Assembly (NCBI GenBank): GCA_003327425.1
Contig: QOQW01000006.1
Coordinates: forward strand, 180,041-244,040
DNA: 64,000 nt
Origin: Candidatus Ozemibacter sibiricus
GTDB taxonomy: Bacteria > Muiribacteriota > Ozemobacteria > Ozemobacterales > Ozemobacteraceae
Direction of reading: 5' to 3'
Positions 8,149 through 16,890 of the stretch are shown one piece after another (the stretch's first letter is position 1; the number at the start of each line of letters is the position of its first letter). The notes below the pieces were generated by a model. The model made no database searches. It had not been told where the DNA came from and saw only the letters and a list, made by a program, of their open reading frames with translations. A program made the position numbers and the translations under genes.

Positions 8149-9690
8149 GTGGCCATCTGCGGCACCCCACTGTCGATGCCCGAACCGCCGAACCCACGGC
8201 TGACAGATGCCCGGGCCGGGCGAGGGCTGCGGTTGCCGTTCGAGGTCCTCCCGGCTGATTGGCTGCGATGGCCGGGACGCTGCCGAGCCCCGGGCTTCCG
8301 CCTGACCGCCGATGCTCTGACGGTGCTCGACGGCGGGGCCGCACGCTCGATTCCGTTGGCCGACGTTGCCGACGTCCATCTCGACGGCGGCTGTCTGCAG
8401 GTGGTGCTGCGCTCGGGAGACCGTTGGGAGCTCGCCCCCGGGCCGCATCCGGAAGACGCACTGGCCTTGGTGGCGCGGGTGGTGACCGAGTACCGGCAGT
8501 GGGAGACCTGGCGGGCCGCTCCTTTGTCGCCTGCCGCCACCCTCGAGGCGATCGACCGGCTGGCCGACAGCCTCGCGGAACCCTGGGTGCGGGCGACCGA
8601 GCTGCTGCTGGCCCTGGCCGTCGGCAGCGGGGCCAGCGACCTGCACCTCGAACCGCTCCCTGGCCGCACCAGGGTCACCTTGCGGGGGGCGGGCGGCTTG
8701 ACCGAGGCGGGGTCGTTCCGCGCGGAGGCGCATGCCGGCGTGATCGCGCGTCTGAAGCACCTGGCCGGCTGTCATCCGCACCTGACCGGCATTCCCCAGG
8801 AAGGAGCATGGACGATCGACGCCGCGGCGGGCATCGAAGCCCGGCTGGCGGTCTTCCCCTCGCTCGATGGGGAACGGGCAGCCGTGCGTCTGGTGCGACC
8901 GTTGCAGTTTCCCGATCTCGAGGCGCTCGGCTGGCCGGCGGCCGCGGTGGCAGCCTGGCGCCGGCTGCTGGCCGAGGGGCCGGGGTTGCTGCTGCTCACC
9001 GGCCCGGTCGGCAGCGGCAAGACCACGGCCCTCTATGCCACCCTGGCTGAACTGGCCACCCAGCCCGGAGGCGAGGGAAGCGGTCGTCAGGCCGCATCGC
9101 CCGCCCCGGCCGGCGCCGGGCACCCTGTCGGCGACCTCGGCATCAGCGGCCCGCCAGGCCCGGGCCTGTCTAACGCGCCGGTCGGCGCCTGGCCGCCCGG
9201 CGGCGGGCGGGCGCGACGCCGGGTGGTCACGCTGGAAGACCCGGTCGAGGGGCGCGTGCCCGGCATCTGCCAGGCCTCGCTCGACCCGCGGGCCGGGCTC
9301 GACCTGGCCGGGGCCTTCAAGCACCTCCTCCGCCAGGATCCGGATGTGATGGCCCTGGGCGAGATTCGCGATCCTGACTGTCTGCGACAGGTCCTGCAGG
9401 CCGGTCTGGCCGGGCACCTCGTCCTGGCCACGTTCCATGCTGCCTCGCCGGCGGCCGCTCTCGACCGCCTGCGCCAGATGGGGGCCGCCCCCGACCTGCT
9501 GGCTTCGGGCTTGCGCGGCTTGGTGGGCTTGCGTTGGGCCACGGCCGGGGCGGGCGCCAGTACGGCCGCTGCCGCCCCGTCGAGCAGCCGACCGCGACCG
9601 GCGGTGTCGGTGGTCCGGCTCGATCCGGCGGCGCCGGCCGGCGCCTTGCGCCTTCACCCAATGACTGATCCTCCCGAGGTCTCAGCATGA
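8149..9690 (+). CDS. GspE/PilB-like secretion ATPase without zinc module
   Basis: 513 residues from a GTG at 8149 (an ATG at 8176 is an alternative). The N-terminal 140 residues are not the usual MshEN/GspE_N domain. The ATPase core has SGASDLHLEP, Walker A GPVGSGKTTALYA (about 284), the EDPVEG Asp box, Walker B VMALGEIRDPD and the His box HLVLATFHAAS. Two oddities: residues 304-357 between Walker A and the Asp box are a Gly/Pro/Ala/Arg-rich insertion where homologues have a short loop, and the tetracysteine zinc module is absent, the C-terminus being Ala/Ser/Pro-rich. It would power a pseudopilus or pilus. First gene of the compact cluster running to 12986. Confidence 0.85.
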   Translation: MAICGTPLSMPEPPNPRLTDARAGRGLRLPFEVLPADWLRWPGRCRAPGFRLTADALTVLDGGAARSIPLADVADVHLDGGCLQVVLRSGDRWELAPGPHPEDALALVARVVTEYRQWETWRAAPLSPAATLEAIDRLADSLAEPWVRATELLLALAVGSGASDLHLEPLPGRTRVTLRGAGGLTEAGSFRAEAHAGVIARLKHLAGCHPHLTGIPQEGAWTIDAAAGIEARLAVFPSLDGERAAVRLVRPLQFPDLEALGWPAAAVAAWRRLLAEGPGLLLLTGPVGSGKTTALYATLAELATQPGGEGSGRQAASPAPAGAGHPVGDLGISGPPGPGLSNAPVGAWPPGGGRARRRVVTLEDPVEGRVPGICQASLDPRAGLDLAGAFKHLLRQDPDVMALGEIRDPDCLRQVLQAGLAGHLVLATFHAASPAAALDRLRQMGAAPDLLASGLRGLVGLRWATAGAGASTAAAAPSSSRPRPAVSVVRLDPAAPAGALRLHPMTDPPEVSA

Positions 9691-9775
9691 CCGGCCGACT
9701 TGCTTCCCGTCTCGGCTTCGCGTGGGCGGCCCGCCGTTCGCCCTCGCCCCCCTCGGCCCGGAGAGAGCCCCTGCC

Positions 9776-10801
9776 ATGAGTCGGTCGGTGCTCAAGACCC
9801 TGCTGGCACCCGCGGCCCCAGCCTTCGACCATGAGCGGCGGGAGACCCTGGCTCTGGTCGGCTGCGCGCTGGCCAGCGGAACGCCGCTGCCCAAGGCCCT
9901 GGCCGTGGCGGCCCAGCAGGCTTCCTGGCCGGCCGGGCGCGCCGCCTTCGCCTTCCTGCGCGAGGGGCTCGCCCAGGGGCAACCGCTGCGCGATCTGCTC
10001 ACCCAAGCGGGTTGCCAATGTCTGCCGGCCTCCTTCCGAGCGGTGCTGGGCGCCGACCTGGCCGATCGCGAGAAAGGCGCCGTGCTGGTGGCCCAGGCGG
10101 CCGTCCAGGAGGGCAATACCAGCCAGCTCGCCAAAGATCTCGTCTATGTGGTCGTGCAGATCGCCATCGCCGGCCAGGTCTTGATCGCCATGGCGATGTT
10201 CGTCTTGCCGCAGTTCAAGGAGATCTTCCTGGGCATGCAGCTGGAACTGCCCTGGACGACCCAGGTCCTGCTCGAGGTCAGTGATGCCCTGTTTGTCTGG
10301 TCGCCCCTGCTGGTCCCGGGCCTGCTGATGGTCGCCGGATTGATCTCCTTGTCCCGCAAGCCTTGGTTCCCGTACCTCTGGCGCGGTCCGCAACGCCTGC
10401 GGGAAATGGCCATCATTCTGCGTCTGCTGCCAGAGGTAGCGCCCCACCGGGTGCCGTACATCCTGTCGGTCATCGGGCACCCCCTCCTGCTGCCGCTGAC
10501 CGGCCACGCCTTCCGCGCCTACGGGGAGGCCCTGGCCCGACAGGAATCCCCGCGGGCGGCCCTCGCGCCCCTGGGCGCCGATCCGCTGGTTGCCTGCCTT
10601 CTCCATCTGGGGCACAGCGAGGGGCGTTCCCCGCAGGTGCTGCGGGAAGGAGTCCGCCTGTTGGAAACTCGGTTGCGCTTCGAGCGCCAGCGGTTCCTGC
10701 TGGCCGTCGAGAACCTGCTGCTGCTCGGCATCGGTCTCGGCGTCGCCGTGGTCTGCATCGGCGTGCTGCTACCGATGGTCCAGCTTCTAGGGGCGATATG
10801 A
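9776..10801 (+). CDS. GspF/PilC-like inner-membrane platform protein (first of two)
   Basis: 341 residues from the ATG at 9776, which has GGAGAGAG upstream. It is shorter than typical GspF (about 400). Hydrophobic segments lie at about 123-147, 172-192 and 312-336, and soluble helical domains before the first and third segments carry the GspF pattern (SWPAGRAAFAFLREGLAQGQ, LLHLGHSEGRSPQVLREG). GspF proteins form the membrane platform that the ATPase turns. Sequence similarity is modest but context is strong: ATPase upstream, second GspF-like gene overlapping by ATGA downstream, then pseudopilins. Confidence 0.72.
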   Translation: MSRSVLKTLLAPAAPAFDHERRETLALVGCALASGTPLPKALAVAAQQASWPAGRAAFAFLREGLAQGQPLRDLLTQAGCQCLPASFRAVLGADLADREKGAVLVAQAAVQEGNTSQLAKDLVYVVVQIAIAGQVLIAMAMFVLPQFKEIFLGMQLELPWTTQVLLEVSDALFVWSPLLVPGLLMVAGLISLSRKPWFPYLWRGPQRLREMAIILRLLPEVAPHRVPYILSVIGHPLLLPLTGHAFRAYGEALARQESPRAALAPLGADPLVACLLHLGHSEGRSPQVLREGVRLLETRLRFERQRFLLAVENLLLLGIGLGVAVVCIGVLLPMVQLLGAI

Positions 10802-11868
10802 GCCAGATCATGAACGCGACCCCGTCCCTGGCCGGGCCGGCGGAGGATGTTCTGGTCTTCGCCCAGATCCTGCATGCCGCCAGCGGCAGCGGGTTGCCGT
10901 TGAGCCGCTTCCTGGAAGAGGCGGCGGCCGCCCTGCCGCCGGCCCGAGCGGCCGATTGGGCCAAACAACTGGGGGAAGGCCTGGCCAAAGGGCACCCGCC
11001 GGCCGAGATCCTGGCCGGCCTGGAAGGAATCGACCAGGCCTTGGTGGCCCTGCTGTCGGTGCCGGGCGGGCTCGGCCTGCGCGATGCCCTGGCGGCCTAT
11101 ATCCGGCATCTGGTGGGGTTCGCCCGTCTGCGCGAACACCTGCGGGCTGCGCTCTTCCAACCTTTCCTGGTGGCCTGGCTGGCGGTGGGCAACCTCGTGC
11201 TGGTCAATCTCCATTTCCTGCCTGCCATCAGCGGAGGCTTCCTCGAGCAACGCCTGCCCCTGCCGATCTTCCTGCGCGCCTGGTACATTCTGGAGCCCGC
11301 GACCTGGCCCCTCTCCTGGATCCTGCCCGCCGGCCTCGTCTGGCTGGCGGTCGAATTGACCCGGCTGCTCTATGTGATGGCTCCGCCGAGGCTGATGACC
11401 AGCCCGCTCGCCGGCCCTCTGGGGCTCGATCATTTCTGTCGGCTCGAAGAGAAGGGCCGCCTGATCGGTCTGCTCAGCCTCTACCTCGGGGCGGGCCGCC
11501 CTCTGGCCCAGGCCCTGCGCTGGACCGCCGCCCACGGCGGGGCCCGGCTCTATGCCCACGACCTGACCGCCGCGGCCGCCCGGCTCGAACGCGGAGAAGC
11601 GGCCGCCGCCGCTCTGGCCGATAGTGCGGTGCTCGGGGCGGTGGCCGGCGAACTGGCCCTGGGGAATCCGGATGGCCGTCTCGATGAACGCCTGCAGGAG
11701 CTTTCCGAGAGCTACCAAGAGGCTGCCAACCGCCAACTGGCCGTCATCGAAGGGCTGGGGCGGGTCGCCGGGCTGCTCCTGGCCGGCACCGTGGTCCTGT
11801 TGCTCTGTCTGGCGTTCTTCCAGCCGTATTTCACCTATGCCGGCCAGACGGCCGTCGCCGGAGGCTGA
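10798..11868 (+). CDS. GspF/PilC-like inner-membrane platform protein (second of two)
   Basis: 356 residues; its ATG overlaps the preceding stop (ATGA). Helical domain at about 15-100 with LPLSRFLEEAAAALP, hydrophobic segments near 119-143, 174-193 and 323-345, and a second helical domain before the last segment (LLSLYLGAGRPLAQALRWTA, ELALGNPDGRLDERLQELSESYQEAANRQ), the last part matching the GspF C-terminal signature. Two different GspF-like proteins in one system recall the TadB/TadC pair of Tad pili, but the pseudopilins here are of T2SS type. Probably forms a heteromeric platform with the preceding protein (inference). Confidence 0.72.
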   Translation: MSQIMNATPSLAGPAEDVLVFAQILHAASGSGLPLSRFLEEAAAALPPARAADWAKQLGEGLAKGHPPAEILAGLEGIDQALVALLSVPGGLGLRDALAAYIRHLVGFARLREHLRAALFQPFLVAWLAVGNLVLVNLHFLPAISGGFLEQRLPLPIFLRAWYILEPATWPLSWILPAGLVWLAVELTRLLYVMAPPRLMTSPLAGPLGLDHFCRLEEKGRLIGLLSLYLGAGRPLAQALRWTAAHGGARLYAHDLTAAAARLERGEAAAAALADSAVLGAVAGELALGNPDGRLDERLQELSESYQEAANRQLAVIEGLGRVAGLLLAGTVVLLLCLAFFQPYFTYAGQTAVAGG

Positions 11869-11869
11869 C

Positions 11870-12262
11870 ATGTCCAGACATCCGACCTCGCGGGGGCTGA
11901 CCTTGCTGGAAGTCTCGCTCTCGGTCATGCTGGTGGCCCTGCTGATCGGCACCGCCTATCATCTGTTCCAAGCCGAGACGCAGGCTTTGCGGTCCATCCG
12001 GCATGCCAATCTGGCCTTGTTCGCCCTCGAAGGTCTGCGCAACCGCCTTCTCGCCGAGATCCATGCCGGGCGGCCGGTCGATCTGGCGAAAGCCCAGGCG
12101 CTGGCCGCCGACTACCAATTGCCGGTGCGGCTCGCGGTGCAGGAGGTCGAACTCCCCCTTCGAGGCCGCTCCGAACGGCTGTTGCGCCTGATTCTGCTGG
12201 TTCCCCCCGATCCGGCCGGCTTCCCTGGCCGACGCTACGTACGCGAGGTGCTGCTGCGATGA
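11870..12262 (+). CDS. Pseudopilin-like protein with class III leader
   Basis: 130 residues from the ATG immediately after the preceding stop. The prepilin motif SRG/LTLLEVSLSVMLV (Gly at -1, Glu at +5) gives a leader of eight or nine residues, and the hydrophobic helix runs to about residue 30. The rest has a helix followed by strands. It would be cleaved by a prepilin peptidase not present in this window. It resembles minor pseudopilins (GspI/GspJ class) in size. Confidence 0.8.
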   Translation: MSRHPTSRGLTLLEVSLSVMLVALLIGTAYHLFQAETQALRSIRHANLALFALEGLRNRLLAEIHAGRPVDLAKAQALAADYQLPVRLAVQEVELPLRGRSERLLRLILLVPPDPAGFPGRRYVREVLLR

Positions 12263-12690
12263 GCCGTCGGCGAGCCACCACCCTGATCGAATTGATGATC
12301 GCCATCGCCATCTTGGGCATAACGATGGGTGCGCTATTCTCGCCTGTGCAGCAACTCCTGGAATGGAGCCGGCGCGCCGACCGAGAATTCCAGAACCAGG
12401 AAGCGGTGACGATCGGTTTCGCCGTCCTGAAGGGGGCGTTCCGGCAAGCCCTGGAAGTCCGCTGGCGGTCGGAGGATGAGGTGGTCTGTCTGGGGCTGCA
12501 GGATGTGATCATCCGCCGCCGTGAACAAGGGCGGGTCATCGAGGTCGCCAAGAAAGGCGGGCTGATCCGCCTCGATTTCCTCGAAGGCGCCCGCTTCGGG
12601 CCGTTCCACCCTGTCGATGAGCGGACGGTCTGGGGCGCGGTCTTTCTCGGGACGGCCAAAGTGCCGATGTTCTGGAGGTGCGGACTGTGA
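12259..12690 (+). CDS. Minor pseudopilin, GspJ-like
   Basis: 143 residues; ATGA overlap with the preceding gene. The prepilin segment is RRRA/TTLIELMIAIAILG, with Glu +5 present but alanine instead of glycine at -1, which is tolerated in some prepilins. The middle (SRRADREFQNQEAVTIGFAVLKGAFRQAL) and the strand-rich end resemble GspJ, whose members start with a long helix and contain such a substrate-facing barrel. Assignment to GspJ is tentative. Confidence 0.75.
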   Translation: MSRRRATTLIELMIAIAILGITMGALFSPVQQLLEWSRRADREFQNQEAVTIGFAVLKGAFRQALEVRWRSEDEVVCLGLQDVIIRRREQGRVIEVAKKGGLIRLDFLEGARFGPFHPVDERTVWGAVFLGTAKVPMFWRCGL

Positions 12691-12986
12691 GACGCCTCCA
12701 CTCCCGACGGGGATTCACCCTGTTTCTCATCCTGATCGGCCTGCTGGTCGTGGCCACGTCGATGTTCCTGGCGCGGTCGCGGCACCTGGTCGGGCTGGCC
12801 GCCCGCCAGCGAGCCCTGATCGCCCAGGTGCGGGCCGAGGATGTTCCGGGCCGTTTGCAGCCCGCTGTCCCCTGCGAAACCATTCCTGTCCAGACTCCGG
12901 CGGGGCATTGGCTGGACGTCCCGTATCTCGAGGACGACCCGGCCCTCGAGGCTCCAGAGGCTCCCGTGGCTGGAGCCGATCACTAG
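12687..12986 (+). CDS. Short GspK-like pseudopilin lacking Glu+5
   Basis: 99 residues from a GTG at 12687 that overlaps the preceding stop (GTGA) and has GGAGG at 12674-12678; another GTG at 12678 is less likely. The leader HSRRG/FTLFLILIGLLV fits a prepilin site, but position +5 is leucine rather than glutamate. Among pseudopilins only GspK normally lacks Glu+5, because it caps the tip. The soluble part is just 60 residues, far shorter than GspK (about 300), so this would be a minimal tip subunit or a remnant. Last gene of the cluster; the next gene starts 12 bases on. Confidence 0.65.
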   Translation: MRRLHSRRGFTLFLILIGLLVVATSMFLARSRHLVGLAARQRALIAQVRAEDVPGRLQPAVPCETIPVQTPAGHWLDVPYLEDDPALEAPEAPVAGADH

Positions 12987-12998
12987 AAAGAAGGTTCC

Positions 12999-14165
12999 AT
13001 GAACGTCGTTTTCCTGTCCCCTCACTTTCCGACCAACTTCTACAATTTCGCGTGCGCCCTGTCTCGGGCCGGAGCCCGGGTGCTCGGCCTGGCCGACGTG
13101 CCCTATGATTGTCTGCGCCCCCGACTGCGCGAGGCGCTGACCGAGTACTATCAGGTGGGCAACCTCGAGCATTACGATGAAGTGATGCGGGCCTGCGGGT
13201 ATTTCATCCACCATCACGGCCGCCTGGATCGGGTCGAATCGCACAACGAGCACTGGCTCGGGCTGGAAGCGCGACTGCGCGAGGATTTCAACATTCCTGG
13301 CCCCCGTCCGGCCGACCTGGAGAAGATCAAACGCAAATCCGTGATGAAAGACTACTTTCGGCGGGCCGGCGTCCCGGTGGCGGAGGGGGCGCTCGTACGC
13401 ACCGAGGCCGAGGCCTGGGCCTTCGCGGACAAAGTCGGCTATCCGGTGTTCGCCAAGCCTGACATCGGGGTGGGGGCGGCTTCGACCTACAAGATCGAGA
13501 ACGTGCGACAGATGGAGGAATTCCTGAAGACGCGGCCCCCCGTCGACTACTTCCTCGAGGAATTCGTCGACGGTCGCCTGGCCACGTTCGATGGGTTGTG
13601 CGACGGCGAGGGGAAGGTGGTCTACTGCGTGTCGCATTTCTCCGAAACCGGGTGTTACGAGCTGGTGGCCTACGATGTCGATCTGAGCTACTACTCGCTG
13701 CGCGAGATGCCCCCGGACCTGCGGGAAGCCGGCACCAAGGTGGTCGAGGCCTTCGGCATTCGCGAGAAATTCTTCCATCTCGAGTTCCTGCGCCGCCGGT
13801 CCGATGGAGCATTGCGGCCCCTCGAGCTGAACTGCCGGCCGCCCGGCGGGTTCACGACCGATCTGATGAATTTCTCATCCGATATCGACGTCTACCAGAT
13901 GTGGGCCGATCTCGTCGTGCACGGCCGCCGCCCGACCGGCCCGATCGAGATGAAATACCACGCCGCCCATGTGGCCCGCCGCCGGCACAAGCGCTATCGT
14001 CTGTCGCATGACGAGATCTTGGCTCGGTTCGGGCACCGGATCGTCATGTTCGAAGAGATCCCTTCGCTGCTGGCCGGCGTCATGGGGGATTTCAGCTACA
14101 TCGTCCGCTCGCCTGACCTCGAAGAGATCAAATACCTCATCCGGGAAATCCAGGCGCTGGCCTGA
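12999..14165 (+). CDS. ATP-grasp domain ligase
   Basis: 388 residues. The N-terminal pre-ATP-grasp Rossmann part starts NVVFLSPHFPTNFYNFACAL; the ATP-grasp part has KRKSVMKDYFRRAGVPVAEG, VGYPVFAKPDIGVGAAST, the hinge YFLEEFVDG, and the metal-binding end FFHLEFLRRR..LELNCRPPGGFTTD. Such enzymes join a carboxylate to an amine or thiol through an acyl phosphate. Relatives are annotated carbamoyl phosphate synthase-like and are often found in natural-product or cell-envelope loci. AAAGAAGG precedes the ATG. Its product is unknown; it stands before the radical SAM and glycosyltransferase genes but is followed by a convergent gene. Confidence 0.85.
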   Translation: MNVVFLSPHFPTNFYNFACALSRAGARVLGLADVPYDCLRPRLREALTEYYQVGNLEHYDEVMRACGYFIHHHGRLDRVESHNEHWLGLEARLREDFNIPGPRPADLEKIKRKSVMKDYFRRAGVPVAEGALVRTEAEAWAFADKVGYPVFAKPDIGVGAASTYKIENVRQMEEFLKTRPPVDYFLEEFVDGRLATFDGLCDGEGKVVYCVSHFSETGCYELVAYDVDLSYYSLREMPPDLREAGTKVVEAFGIREKFFHLEFLRRRSDGALRPLELNCRPPGGFTTDLMNFSSDIDVYQMWADLVVHGRRPTGPIEMKYHAAHVARRRHKRYRLSHDEILARFGHRIVMFEEIPSLLAGVMGDFSYIVRSPDLEEIKYLIREIQALA

Positions 14166-14169
14166 AAAA

Positions 14170-14204
14170 GGCGAAAAGAGCGGTACCGAACCAAGCTTTT
14201 CGCC
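14170..14204 (-). terminator. Intrinsic terminator for the leftward radical SAM gene
   Basis: GGCGAAAAG (14170-14178) and CTTTTCGCC (14196-14204) form a 9-bp stem. Read on the minus strand the stem is followed directly by TTTTTC, a proper U tract. It lies 67 bp beyond the stop of the gene ending at 14271 and may also act on the convergent ATP-grasp gene. Confidence 0.75.
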
Positions 14205-14270
14205 CGATCGTCAGCCTGGTCTGGCGATTCCGGACGGCCGGGAGAGGGGAACTGCCTTGTGGCTCAGGGC

Positions 14271-15743
14271 TCAGGACCCGGTCAACGTGCGCAGGAACGA
14301 GCGGCCGAGGTTCAAGACCTTGCGGGGGCTGGCCAGGACTTTGCGCCCGTACATCTTCAGGCAATCGAGCGGGTTGTGGATGAGCTGCAACCCGATCCGA
14401 CGCAGGTTGAGGACGCGCACCCAATGTTCGAGCCGCTCGCGGCTCAGCGCCTCGGTGCGCATCGAGGCCTGGGAATCGGCGTTAAACTCCTGCCAGTCGC
14501 GCGCTTCGATCCAGCCGCGTTCCTCGGCCAGCTTGTACAGCTCGGTGCCGGGGTAGGGGGTGCAGAGAGAGAACTGGAGATAGTCAGGGTGGGTGCGCTT
14601 GACGAACCGCCAGGTCTTCCGGATGCTGCGTTCGGTTTCCCCAGGCAGGCCGATGACCAGCGTCAGATGCACCTTGATGCCCAGCTCGCGCGTCAGGCGA
14701 ATGACTTCCTCGGCCTTGTCGAGGTCGAGATCTTTGTGGATGCCGGCGAGAATGTCGGGATCGGCCGATTCGACGCCGTACTTGACGGCGAATAACCCGG
14801 CTTCCCGGCAGGCGGTGAGGGTCTCGCGATCGAACAGATCGGCCCGGCACATGGCGGCCCAGGGGATGCGGATGTCGCGCCGGCGGATCTCTTCGCAGAG
14901 CTTGAGCACATGCGATTTGCGCAGGTTGAAGGTGTCGTCGTCGAAATAGACGGCCTTGAATGGCCAGCGCTTCAGGCACCAGGCCATCTCGTCAGCGACG
15001 TCGGCCGGATCGCGGAAACGGACGAGGTAATTGCCATAGCGCGCGTTGATCCAGACGCAGAAGGAGCATTTGTAGGGGCAGCCGCGTTCGGTGTACATCT
15101 GCAGGTTGGGCACCGGCAGGAAGGCGAAATCGTCGTTGTAGCGCAGCATCGGCAGGCTCTCGCGTTCGGGCCAGGGCAAGGCCGCGAGATCGGGCGGCGG
15201 ACGGCGCGGCTCGACGACGACGCTACCGTTGGCGCGATGGAGGAGCCCACGAGTGTGGGCCAGGGGCTGCCGGTCGCGAAGCCGTTGGGCCAGTTCGAGC
15301 GCCGTTTCTTCCCATTCGTAGACGAGCCCGACATCGATGGCGGGATTTTTTTCCAGCATCTGAGGCCCCCACCCGGTGACCATCAGGCCAGCGGCTCCCA
15401 GAACGGCCTGCGGCAGCATGTGGCGCAGCGTTTCGAAAATGGCCCGATCGTTGGTGTAACTGGGGGCCACCACTTCCTGGATGTAAAGGTCGGGTTGGTA
15501 TCGGCGCACCCGTTCGAAGAACTCCTCTTTGGACCAGCCCTCGGCCACCCCATCCCAGAATTCGCACTGAAAGCCGTGCTTCTTGAGCAGGGCGGTGGCC
15601 TGGGCCGGTGTGAAGGGGAAAGGGATCCAGGCGGGAACGCCCTCCCAGGTCAGTTCATCGGTCATGTAGGGGAAGCGCGCCCCGGACCGCAGGCCGAACA
15701 AATGGCCCTGCCGCCAGGGCGGGTTGGCGATCAAAATCTTCAT
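14271..15743 (-). CDS. B12-binding-type radical SAM protein
   Basis: 490 residues from the ATG at 15743 (MKILIANPPWRQG). Residues 1-180 form the Rossmann-like cobalamin-binding domain seen in BchE/HpnP-type enzymes (ANPP opening, DLYIQEVVAPSY, AGLMVTGWGP), without an obvious DxHxxG histidine. The radical SAM core follows with ERGCPYKCSFCVW at about 214-226 (CxxxCxxC for the 4Fe-4S cluster), then AVYFDDDTFN, AVKYGVESAD and LTLVIGLPGET. Such enzymes do radical methylations or ring changes on lipids, sugars or peptides; the substrate is unknown. The C-terminus (SRERLEHWVRVLNL, basic helix) is like that of hopanoid/glycan family members. Transcribed divergently from the GT2 gene. Confidence 0.85.
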   Translation of the reverse strand: MKILIANPPWRQGHLFGLRSGARFPYMTDELTWEGVPAWIPFPFTPAQATALLKKHGFQCEFWDGVAEGWSKEEFFERVRRYQPDLYIQEVVAPSYTNDRAIFETLRHMLPQAVLGAAGLMVTGWGPQMLEKNPAIDVGLVYEWEETALELAQRLRDRQPLAHTRGLLHRANGSVVVEPRRPPPDLAALPWPERESLPMLRYNDDFAFLPVPNLQMYTERGCPYKCSFCVWINARYGNYLVRFRDPADVADEMAWCLKRWPFKAVYFDDDTFNLRKSHVLKLCEEIRRRDIRIPWAAMCRADLFDRETLTACREAGLFAVKYGVESADPDILAGIHKDLDLDKAEEVIRLTRELGIKVHLTLVIGLPGETERSIRKTWRFVKRTHPDYLQFSLCTPYPGTELYKLAEERGWIEARDWQEFNADSQASMRTEALSRERLEHWVRVLNLRRIGLQLIHNPLDCLKMYGRKVLASPRKVLNLGRSFLRTLTGS

Positions 15744-15940
15744 GCACGCCCTCCATACGCCGGGGATCGCGAGGGAACCCGTGATCCCATCGCAGGTTTG
15801 CGGCGACCGTGGCACGCCGGTCGACGATGCTCCATGGTAGCACACCAGGGACGGCAATGGAGGGAGGTTGGGGCCGTTTTGTCGCACCATCCGGACGCCA
15901 CGAGCTGTAGACTTGCCAGGGGATGGGAGGGGAGGGTAGG

Positions 15941-16879
15941 ATGGGGGCCATGGAACGAGCAAGTCCTGACCGCCGCTCCCGACTGGGCGTGATCATGCTG
16001 ACCTGGAACCAACGGGAGATGACCCTCGAAGGGCTGGCCGCCCTGGAGCGGGTCGACGAGCCTCGACCTCGAGTGCTGCTGGTCGACAACGGCAGCCGCG
16101 ATGGCACCATCGAGGCGGTGCGCGCGCGGTTCCCCTGGGTCGAGACGCTGGCCTTGCCCGAGAATCTCGGCTTCTGCGCCGCCAACAACCGGGGGGCCGA
16201 ATACCTGTTGCGCGATCCGACCCTCGAGTATCTGATCTTCGTGAACAACGACATCGATCTGCGGCCCGACTGCCTGAACCGCCTGGTCGCCTTCATGGAT
16301 GCCACGCCCCGGGCCGGAGCCTGCGGGCCGCTCATCTTCTACTACGAACCCTCGGATGTGATCTGGGCGGCCGGCGGCCGGATCTTCCCCGATCTGATGT
16401 GGTTTCCGCCCTTGCTGCGCGACCAGCGCGACCGCGGGTTCATCCGGCCCCGCCGCGTCGATTATATCCACGGGTGCGCGCTGCTGGTGCGGCGGGCGGT
16501 CATCGAGCAGGTCGGCCTGTTCGATGAGCGGTTCTTCATCTACCACGACGAGATCGACTGGTGCCTGCGCATGGCCCGCGCCGGCTGGGAGGTCTGGCTG
16601 GTGCCGCAAGCCCACCTCTTCCACAAGGTCACCCAGGCGGTCGGGGTCCACAGCCCGATGATGATCTACTACACCTCGCGCAACAAGCTGCTGTTCTGGT
16701 GGAAGCACGGGCGCTGGCGCGATCTGCCGAAGTTCTATGCCTTCCATCTCTGGAAGGGCATCCGCATCTTCGCCCGGGCCGGGTCGTTCTGGTCGGTGGT
16801 CTCCCTCGGAAAAGCGCTGGCCGACGCTCTGATCGGCCGGTTCGGCCGCGGCCACCTCGAAGCGGCGCGTCGCGCCTGA
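15941..16879 (+). CDS. Family 2 glycosyltransferase (rhamnosyltransferase-like)
   Basis: 312 residues from the ATG at 15941, favoured over ATGs at 15923 and 15950 because GGAGGG sits five to ten bases upstream. GT-A fold: VIMLTWNQ, LLVDNGSRDGT, NLGFCAANNRG, metal-binding FVNNDIDLRPD (DxD-type), then YIHGCALLVRRAVIEQVGLFDERFFIYHDEIDWCLRM, which is the acceptor/catalytic ED box. The C-terminal amphipathic and hydrophobic helices (near 245-290) suggest membrane association. It would transfer a nucleotide-activated sugar to a glycolipid or polysaccharide acceptor. The SPASM radical SAM gene begins 11 bases after its stop. Confidence 0.88.
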   Translation: MGAMERASPDRRSRLGVIMLTWNQREMTLEGLAALERVDEPRPRVLLVDNGSRDGTIEAVRARFPWVETLALPENLGFCAANNRGAEYLLRDPTLEYLIFVNNDIDLRPDCLNRLVAFMDATPRAGACGPLIFYYEPSDVIWAAGGRIFPDLMWFPPLLRDQRDRGFIRPRRVDYIHGCALLVRRAVIEQVGLFDERFFIYHDEIDWCLRMARAGWEVWLVPQAHLFHKVTQAVGVHSPMMIYYTSRNKLLFWWKHGRWRDLPKFYAFHLWKGIRIFARAGSFWSVVSLGKALADALIGRFGRGHLEAARRA

Positions 16880-16890
16880 CCCGCGTCAAT

